Program-made: the position numbers and the translations under genes | Assembly (NCBI GenBank): GCA_003158365.1 | Contig: PMIW01000018.1 | Location: 1 to 6,019 of the forward strand | Direction: 5' to 3' | DNA: 6,019 bases | Source: Ignavibacteriota bacterium | GTDB lineage: Bacteria; Bacteroidota; Ignavibacteria; Tepidaquicellales; Tepidaquicellaceae | Shown here: piece by piece, positions 1-4,809 of the stretch | Layout: every line of letters begins with the position of its first letter | Numbering within the stretch: position 1 is the stretch's first letter | The notes under the pieces: model-generated | Database searches by the model: none | What the model was told of the DNA's origin: nothing | Seen by the model: the letters and a program-made list of their open reading frames with translations, nothing else

Positions 1-28
1 TTAGAATTTAGAAGTTAGAAGTTAGAAG
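1..28. repeat. 7-bp tandem repeat, consensus TTAGAAG, four units
   Basis: Four head-to-tail heptamers are visible: TTAGAAT at 1-7, then TTAGAAG at 8-14, 15-21 and 22-28. The array may extend beyond the left edge of the window. It directly precedes an 8-bp-period array of different sequence. No start codon or long reading frame uses it, so it is an intergenic repeat. Its pattern TTNNRAG also fits the heptamer embedded in the coding sequence at 4449-4476 (TTGCGAG when rotated). Confidence 0.85.
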
Positions 29-31
29 GGT

Positions 32-119
32 GAATCTTTAAACCTTCAAACTTTCGAACCTTCGAACTTTCAAACCTTCGAACCTTTGAACTTTTGAACC
101 TTCGAACTTTCGAACTTTT
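32..119. repeat. 8-bp tandem repeat, consensus RAAYYTTY, eleven units
   Basis: The stretch divides without gaps into eleven octamers starting at 32, 40, 48, 56, 64, 72, 80, 88, 96, 104 and 112. Examples are GAACCTTC, GAACTTTC, AAACCTTC and GAACTTTT. All keep AA at units 2-3 and TT at units 6-7, with purine first and mostly C/T elsewhere. Many unit junctions read TTCGAA, which is self-complementary, so single strands could fold at several registers. It ends 63 bases before the aldo/keto reductase start. No spacers are present, so it is not CRISPR. Whether it has a function (upstream insulation, protein binding, slippage-prone spacer) cannot be told from sequence. Confidence 0.88.
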
Positions 120-182
120 AAAATGTGGATATGATAATAATAAATTAATTAGAGACAGAATAATAAATTTTTAGATAAAGAA

Positions 183-1619
183 ATGGGATTTTTTAAAGTT
201 GGTTTCGGGGGATATAGAATAGACGAGAGGGTTCAGGAACATTATGATTCTTTGACCAAAGCATTGCTAAACGGATTCTCGATGATAGATACTTCATCGA
301 ACTATTCCGACGGGAGAAGTGAAATATTAATTGGGAATGTATTATCCGACCTGTTAAGTTCTGAAAAAATTAAAAGAGAAAATATTACATTAGTAACCAA
401 GGGCGGATACATACAGGGACAAAATTATAAATTCGCATCTAAAAAAAAAGAACAGGGAAATCCTTTTTCAAAAGTTGTTGAATTAAGCGATGGCTTGTGG
501 CACTGCATCAGTCCGGATTTCCTCGAAGACCAGATAAACAGACAGTTGTTCAGACTTAACCAGAGTGATGAAGGAGGTTATATAGATGTTTATTTGCTTC
601 ATAATCCGGAATATTATCTGACCTGGGCAAGCGATAATCACCTCGATAAAGATATATCACAGGACGAATATTATATCAGGATAAAAAAAGCTTTTGAATT
701 TCTTGAAGAAAAAGTTACAGAGGGAAAAATAAAATCATACGGAGTTTCTTCAAATTCATTTCCGAGAAATATCAGCAAATTTGATTTTACATCTCTTGAA
801 AAGATTTTCGAGTGTGCAAATCTTGTGAAAGCCGATAATAATTTCAGGTATGTGGAATTTCCTTTTAACCTGATTGAATCCAACGCCCTGCTTGAAATGA
901 ATAATTCGGGCAGGTCAGTTATAGAGTGTGCGGAAGCCCACGGGATAAGGGTTCTGGTTAACCGCCCCCTGAACGCAATCACGTCAAAAGGCCTGATACG
1001 TCTTGCGGATTTCGAGTTTAATGATGTATCCGAAAACGAATTGCTAAGGCAGGTCAAATTTGTATGCATTATGGAAGATGATTTGCTTAAAGAAAAATTT
1101 CCGAAATTCAGGATTCCGTCTGAAGATACGAAGGTGATAAAATCACTTCTTACATTCGGTGAAAACATAAGGGACAATGCTTTGACGTTCGGAACATATG
1201 AACATCTGACCGATGTAATAGAAAATTATTTTTCACCGCGAATAAATTATCTTATCGATTATTTCGAAGCAAAAATATCCGATGATTTCACGCTGGAAAG
1301 TTTCAATAAATATATTAAAGAAGTTTACCGGCTTTTCAATTATCTCAGCAATTATTACAGGATATATGCGGATAAAAGAGCAAAGTACATACATTCGCTC
1401 GTGAATGATATATGCGACGAGAGGTTTCACGGGTTAACACTTTCCCAGAAAGCAATACTGCTGCTGAACTCCGTTAAGGGAGTCGACTGCGTTCTGGTCG
1501 GTGCACGGAGTGAAAAATATGTAGATGATATTTTGAAAATAAAGGACCACGAGAAGATTGAATATGCAGAGGAAATTTTTGTGAAAATAAGAAATGAAAT
1601 AAAAAGCATTATTAAGTAA
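183..1619 (+). CDS. Aldo/keto reductase, enlarged (478 aa)
   Basis: This is a probable NAD(P)H-dependent cytosolic oxidoreductase of the aldo/keto reductase (AKR) superfamily, acting on an unknown carbonyl or sugar substrate. The barrel opens at GFGGY (residues 7-11). The complete catalytic tetrad is visible: D36 (in MIDTSSNY), Y41, K73 (LVTKGG) and H140 (YLLHNPE). The GKIKSYGVSSNSF strand, the GIRVLVNRP strand and the late cofactor-binding motif GVDCVLVGARS all follow in family order. Ordinary AKRs have about 280-350 residues. The excess lies between the GIRVLVNRP strand and the final LSQKAILLL helix, where roughly 100 more residues than usual form a charged, aromatic-rich, probably helical segment (about 290-430). 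The ATG at 183 gives a proper barrel start; no clear Shine-Dalgarno precedes it. The next gene starts 36 bases downstream on the same strand. The fold is sure; the substrate is unknown. Confidence 0.92.
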   Translation: MGFFKVGFGGYRIDERVQEHYDSLTKALLNGFSMIDTSSNYSDGRSEILIGNVLSDLLSSEKIKRENITLVTKGGYIQGQNYKFASKKKEQGNPFSKVVELSDGLWHCISPDFLEDQINRQLFRLNQSDEGGYIDVYLLHNPEYYLTWASDNHLDKDISQDEYYIRIKKAFEFLEEKVTEGKIKSYGVSSNSFPRNISKFDFTSLEKIFECANLVKADNNFRYVEFPFNLIESNALLEMNNSGRSVIECAEAHGIRVLVNRPLNAITSKGLIRLADFEFNDVSENELLRQVKFVCIMEDDLLKEKFPKFRIPSEDTKVIKSLLTFGENIRDNALTFGTYEHLTDVIENYFSPRINYLIDYFEAKISDDFTLESFNKYIKEVYRLFNYLSNYYRIYADKRAKYIHSLVNDICDERFHGLTLSQKAILLLNSVKGVDCVLVGARSEKYVDDILKIKDHEKIEYAEEIFVKIRNEIKSIIK

Positions 1620-1655
1620 AGAACCTTAAATGTTAATTGCCACTTAAATAATTTT

Positions 1656-2834
1656 ATGCAAAAATCTGAAAAGATAAAAATTCTTTTAATTGTTTCTCTT
1701 CTCATATTTGCTTCCATACTTGTATTTGTAAGAGGGTGCTCCAATAAGGAAGCCGAAAAAATTATAAAGGAAAAAGAAGAGAAAGCAGAAACAAAACAAC
1801 TGCCCGCAGAAGAACTGAAAAAAATAATTCCCCCGCAAATTGACTCGATACTTTACCAGTACGGAATTAACCCGGAATGGATAAAAAACGTCAGTGATAA
1901 TCCTTCGCAGGAAAAACCTAAAAAAGAAAAAACAAAGAAACCGGAGAAGCAGCCGCCGAAGCCGGTTGTCAAGCCGTCGATGAAAACAGATAATCTATGG
2001 TTTATGAAAGAGATAACGATTCCGAAAGATATTCCTTTTGCTGAATTAAATCTGGAAATCGTAAATCTTATGAATGGCTACAAATTATCTTCGACATCTT
2101 TCGAAGACCCGAAGACATATAACCAGCTCTTCAATATTTATTACACTGCTGATACATCCAAAAAAGTCGTTGCGAAAATTAATTTCGTTTATTCGGATAA
2201 AATAAAACGCGAGACTGCTGATATCTGCATTGTGCTCGATAAAGTTGAAAGTTATTCTCCGTCTTTCCTGGAAAAAGTTCTGGCATCCGGAGAAAAGTAT
2301 TCTGTGATGCTTCCCGACGATATAAACAAACTTGATTTGCAGACACTTGTGCTTGAATCTAAAAAAGATTATCTCGTTAAAGCGGATATTGGTACGCAGG
2401 ATGATATAGAAGCCGAGTTCAGAAGCGATATGAAAGAAAAAGACTGGCGTACAAAAGTCCGCACTATCTGTTATGAATTCGATAAAGCAGGGGGTGTGAT
2501 TCTGAGAAATCCGAGATTTCAGCATAAGATGGAAATGGAACTGCTTGATGAATTTTCCAAATTCCCCTTAAAAGCATACAGGGACACGATTCTGACGAAG
2601 TACAATTCTTCGGAAAAATCAAAAAAGAAAATATACGATTTATTCAGCCTGATTTTATCACGCGCAAAAAACGGAGTCACGAGCCAGATATATGTTGTGA
2701 ATTTTACAGAAGAAGATTATCAGAACTACATGGCGGGACTGCATATAATAAAAAAACGCGGGTATAAGTTTTTTACGTTCAGCGATATTATGAAAAGACG
2801 TATAAAGGGAGACACGAAAGATGTGCAACCGTGA
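1656..2834 (+). CDS. Membrane-anchored protein with degenerate divergent polysaccharide deacetylase (YibQ-like) domain
   Basis: The 392-residue protein begins with a basic end and a hydrophobic segment (about 7-25) ending VRGC at 25-28. This is either an uncleaved anchor or an atypical lipobox, since Arg at -2 is unusual. A Lys/Glu-rich helix (30-56) and a Lys/Pro linker (about 86-107) follow, placing the rest outside the inner membrane. Residues about 110-380 follow the order of the divergent polysaccharide deacetylase family as I recall it. ADICIVLDKVESYS (188-201) sits where that family has its I-I-D-D-x-G strand, SVMLPDD (216-222) resembles 'fAvLP', YLVKADIG (239-246) resembles 'llHlPm', and IYVVNFTEEDYQNY to KRGYKFFTFSDI (345-378) resembles the closing helix and 'gi.lvpls' strand. 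The usual first Asp is Leu194 and the usual His is Lys242, so deacetylase activity is doubtful. A periplasmic or structural role is inference. Start chosen at the ATG before the anchor; no Shine-Dalgarno is seen. Confidence 0.5.
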   Translation: MQKSEKIKILLIVSLLIFASILVFVRGCSNKEAEKIIKEKEEKAETKQLPAEELKKIIPPQIDSILYQYGINPEWIKNVSDNPSQEKPKKEKTKKPEKQPPKPVVKPSMKTDNLWFMKEITIPKDIPFAELNLEIVNLMNGYKLSSTSFEDPKTYNQLFNIYYTADTSKKVVAKINFVYSDKIKRETADICIVLDKVESYSPSFLEKVLASGEKYSVMLPDDINKLDLQTLVLESKKDYLVKADIGTQDDIEAEFRSDMKEKDWRTKVRTICYEFDKAGGVILRNPRFQHKMEMELLDEFSKFPLKAYRDTILTKYNSSEKSKKKIYDLFSLILSRAKNGVTSQIYVVNFTEEDYQNYMAGLHIIKKRGYKFFTFSDIMKRRIKGDTKDVQP

Positions 2835-2850
2835 AACGTTAATCGTGACT

Positions 2851-2898
2851 AAATCTTGTAATCTTTAAATCTTTTAATTTTACAATTTTGCGAATTTT
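2851..2898. repeat. Degenerate 8-bp-period repeat filling the leader of tadA
   Basis: The 48 bases immediately before the tadA ATG split into six octamers: AAATCTTG, TAATCTTT, AAATCTTT, TAATTTTA, CAATTTTG and CGAATTTT. All but the last keep AAT at units 2-4 and TT at units 6-7, which is close to the RAAYYTTY pattern at 32-119. The last unit fits only if a slip is allowed. It occupies nearly the whole 64-base gap between the preceding stop and the ATG, so any tadA promoter or ribosome-loading site must lie within it. The period is clear in the first four units and weaker after that. Confidence 0.6.
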
Positions 2899-3348
2899 AT
2901 GAATATAAATGAAACCTGGATGAAGTCTGCTTTTCGCGAAGCGGAGAAAGCTTACGATGAAGATGAAACTCCGGTTGGATGCGTAATTGTTTTTGAAAAC
3001 AAAATAATAGCAAAGTCTCATAACCAGATTGAGAAGCTGAAAGACCCGACTGCACACGCGGAAATAATTGCAATCACTTCTGCTTCTATTCATCTCGATT
3101 CAAAAGTATTAAAGGGCTGCTCTATGTATGTAACGCTCGAGCCATGCGCAATGTGTGCGGGGGCGATTGTGCTTTCCAAGATAGATAAATTATTTTTCGG
3201 AGCATCCGACCTGAAATCCGGCGCCTGCGGAAGTGTGATAAATATAACCAATAATAAATCGCTTAATCACAAAGTAAATGTTCTCGGCGGTGTGCTGGAT
3301 AAAGATTGCGGGGAGATACTGAAGAGTTTTTTTGTTAAGAAAAGATGA
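2899..3348 (+). CDS. tadA: tRNA-specific adenosine deaminase (A34 to inosine)
   Basis: The 149-residue product is a zinc-dependent deaminase of the cytidine/deoxycytidylate deaminase fold. TadA converts adenosine 34 of tRNA-Arg(ACG) to inosine in the cytoplasm, allowing wobble decoding, and is normally essential. Visible hallmarks are TPVGCVIV (24-31), the conserved N42 of the substrate pocket, the H-A-E motif at 53-55 (zinc His53, catalytic Glu55), and P-C-A-M-C at 82-86 (zinc ligands Cys83 and Cys86). The downstream SDLKSGACGSV segment (about 103-113) and the closing VLGGVLDKDCGEILKSFF helix are also typical of bacterial TadA. Length is normal for the family and no key residue is missing. 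The leader is an AT-rich 8-bp-period repeat without a Shine-Dalgarno. Its stop overlaps the start of the following gene by four bases (ATGA), so translation of the two may be coupled. Confidence 0.95.
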   Translation: MNINETWMKSAFREAEKAYDEDETPVGCVIVFENKIIAKSHNQIEKLKDPTAHAEIIAITSASIHLDSKVLKGCSMYVTLEPCAMCAGAIVLSKIDKLFFGASDLKSGACGSVINITNNKSLNHKVNVLGGVLDKDCGEILKSFFVKKR

Positions 3349-4655
3349 TTAAAAATTTATTAAAAATATTTTCCGTTTTATTCTTAATCGGTTTCAGCTT
3401 TAAAGATGCTACGCCTCCATTAATAAACGGCTGGTATAAGCAAACAATACCCTCTTTAAGCGATTCTATTATTCGTGATATACATTTTATTGATAGTACT
3501 ACAGGATTTTTAACAACTTGGAGGTATTTACTGAAAACAACTAACTCAGGAGATAATTGGATTTTAAATTATGATATTGGAACAGGTAATTATCTTGAAA
3601 AAATTAAATTTATAAATAAAGATTCAGGTATGGTTTTAGCTGCTTTTTCACTTGCGAAAACTACAAACAAGGGAGAAAATTGGACATTAATTCATTTTCC
3701 GGGAATTGATATGTCTGCAAATGGAATGCATATATTAAATTGGGATACAATATGGACTTGCGGTGATGATGGAATGCACGGACAGATTTATATTTCAACA
3801 AACGGTGGACAAAACTGGGTTGTCAAATATGAGACTGTTAACTTTTTTGAGAATATTTATTTCGTTAATAAAAGAACAGGATACGCATGTACATCAACAG
3901 AGTCTTTTAAAACAACAAACGGTGGTGAAAATTGGACTTTATATTTAAATGATAATTTTTTAGATATATCTTTCGTTGATAGTTTAACGGGATGGTTGTG
4001 TAATGTATATGTAAAAAAAACTTCTGATGGTGGTGCAAATTGGGTTCAGCAACAATTACCACATACAAATATGAGTAGTTGGTACGGAATGGTAAGATTT
4101 TCTGCTTTGAATAAAGATACAATTTGGGGAGTAGGTGGGGTGATTAATTATTATGTAATAGGTAATGGTACGAGGGGAATCATATATAAAACAACTAATG
4201 GTGGATTAAATTGGGGTTATCAATTACCTGATACAAGTTATAATATATATCAATTTCTTTATTGTCATTTTATTGATGCCAAACACGGATGGTGTTATAG
4301 TAATGTTATAGGTGGGGTGCATACAACATCAGGTGGTTCCGATTCTACAATATTTACAGGAATTAAAAAAATCGAAATAACAAATTCTCCAACTAAATTT
4401 ATACTATATCAAAACTACCCAAATCCGTTTAATCCAAGCACAAATTTTGAGTTGCGAGTTGCGAGTTCCGAGTTTGTTTCGGTGAAGGTGCTTGATGTGC
4501 TGGGAAGAGAAGTTGCGACACTCGTAAACGAACAGCGACAACCGGGAACATATTCGGTTCGATGGAGCGCCTCGGGGCTGCCCAGTGGCGTGTACTTTTA
4601 TCGCCTCCGTGCTGGCGAATTCGTGGAAACAAAGAAGATGATTCTCGCGAAATAA
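3345..4655 (+). CDS. Secreted YCF48/BNR-type beta-propeller with T9SS sorting domain
   Basis: The 436-residue protein has a Sec signal peptide (basic MIKNLLK, hydrophobic 8-19). Seven copies of a blade-closing motif, roughly K-T-T-N-x-G-x-N-W, follow at about 64-72, 105-113, 151-158, 189-197, 225-233, 282-290 and a decayed one at 326-334 (HTTSGGSDS, Trp lost). This spacing suggests a six- or seven-bladed propeller like YCF48/sortilin BNR proteins. Residues 352-436 form a C-terminal T9SS sorting domain (YQNYPNPFNPST, VLGREVATLVNEQ, LPSGVYFYRL, KKMILAK), so the protein should be exported across the outer membrane and anchored or released. The ligand is unknown. The start overlaps the tadA stop by ATGA. 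The propeller part is very AT-rich (16/60 GC in each of two sampled lines), whereas the last ~60 codons are GC-rich (38/60 at 4561-4620). The change falls within the sorting domain, at a 7-bp tandem repeat. Confidence 0.88.
   Translation: MIKNLLKIFSVLFLIGFSFKDATPPLINGWYKQTIPSLSDSIIRDIHFIDSTTGFLTTWRYLLKTTNSGDNWILNYDIGTGNYLEKIKFINKDSGMVLAAFSLAKTTNKGENWTLIHFPGIDMSANGMHILNWDTIWTCGDDGMHGQIYISTNGGQNWVVKYETVNFFENIYFVNKRTGYACTSTESFKTTNGGENWTLYLNDNFLDISFVDSLTGWLCNVYVKKTSDGGANWVQQQLPHTNMSSWYGMVRFSALNKDTIWGVGGVINYYVIGNGTRGIIYKTTNGGLNWGYQLPDTSYNIYQFLYCHFIDAKHGWCYSNVIGGVHTTSGGSDSTIFTGIKKIEITNSPTKFILYQNYPNPFNPSTNFELRVASSEFVSVKVLDVLGREVATLVNEQRQPGTYSVRWSASGLPSGVYFYRLRAGEFVETKKMILAK
4449..4476. repeat. 7-bp tandem repeat inside the T9SS sorting domain
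   Basis: Four heptamers lie head to tail: GAGTTGC (4449-4455), GAGTTGC (4456-4462), GAGTTCC (4463-4469) and GAGTTTG (4470-4476). Three units equal 21 bases, or seven codons, so the array can be read through without breaking the frame; it encodes ELRVASSEF (residues 369-377). In related sorting domains this place is the variable loop/strand between the NPFNPST motif and the V-x-V-x-D-V-L-G strand. It coincides with the sharp change in base composition within the gene. Confidence 0.85.
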
Positions 4656-4758
4656 GGAACCTCGGCAATCAGGTCACCCCGAAAAGTTCCGCTTTATGAA
4701 TCCCGCCTGTGAGCGGAATCCTGAGAGGCGGGACTTCAGTTCGGGGTCTCAAGACAAG

Positions 4759-4783
4759 GTCCTGACCAGAACCATGTCAGGAC
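4759..4783 (+). promoter_or_regulatory. Perfect 8-bp hairpin in the glycosidase leader
   Basis: GTCCTGAC at 4759-4766 and GTCAGGAC at 4776-4783 are exact reverse complements separated by a 9-base loop. The hairpin ends 14 bases before the AAAGGAG ribosome binding site. It has no downstream U-tract. A role in mRNA stability, a protein-binding operator, or a remnant of a palindromic repeat are all possible; the sequence alone does not decide. Confidence 0.5.
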
Positions 4784-4797
4784 GACATTTCGATGTG

Positions 4798-4804
4798 AAA
4801 GGAG
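4798..4804 (+). promoter_or_regulatory. Strong Shine-Dalgarno AAAGGAG for the glycosidase
   Basis: AAAGGAG lies five bases before the ATG at 4810 and fixes the start of the last gene. None of the four upstream genes has a comparable site, so this gene appears to follow a different initiation style from its neighbours. Confidence 0.8.
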
Positions 4805-4809
4805 ATTGT

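Larger units (their letters stand above)
4656..4809 (+). other. Structured non-coding interval between the propeller and glycosidase genes
   Basis: No gene is supported in these 154 bases. They hold several perfect inverted repeats. An outer pair is ACCCCGAA (4676-4683) with TTCGGGGT (4740-4747). Inside it are two crossing pairs, TTCCGCT (4687-4693) with AGCGGAA (4712-4718) and TCCCGCCT (4701-4708) with AGGCGGGA (4726-4733). Downstream is the hairpin GTCCTGAC/GTCAGGAC (4759-4766/4776-4783), then a small ACAT-TTCG-ATGT hairpin (4785-4796) touching the Shine-Dalgarno. There is no T-run after any stem on either strand, so it is not a classic intrinsic terminator. It could be a structured 5' leader, a factor-assisted termination region or a dispersed palindromic repeat. 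Confidence 0.6.

Noticed and set aside
1..119. Possible CRISPR array
   Set aside because: Units are 7 or 8 bp, contiguous and without unique spacers, and no cas-like gene is nearby.
671..1177. 168-codon open frame on the minus strand
   Set aside because: It lies wholly within the aldo/keto reductase, whose catalytic motifs are intact; its translation shows no recognisable domain and is Ser/Phe-rich as expected from antisense of AT-rich code.
1620..1655. Another copy of the 8-bp repeat between the first two genes
   Set aside because: Only a single GAACCTTA-like unit is present; no period can be followed, so chance is a sufficient explanation.
183..4655. A single functional pathway or defence system formed by the first four genes
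   Set aside because: Same strand and short gaps are the only link; the predicted functions (carbonyl reduction, envelope protein, tRNA editing, secreted propeller) do not form a known system, and no nuclease, toxin, transposase or sensor domain is visible.
4429..4668. 79-codon open frame on the minus strand
   Set aside because: It is antisense to the T9SS sorting domain and arises from its GC-rich code; no family features seen.
4701..4733. Rho-independent terminator for the propeller gene
   Set aside because: The GC-rich stem is good, but no T-run follows on the plus strand or on the minus strand.
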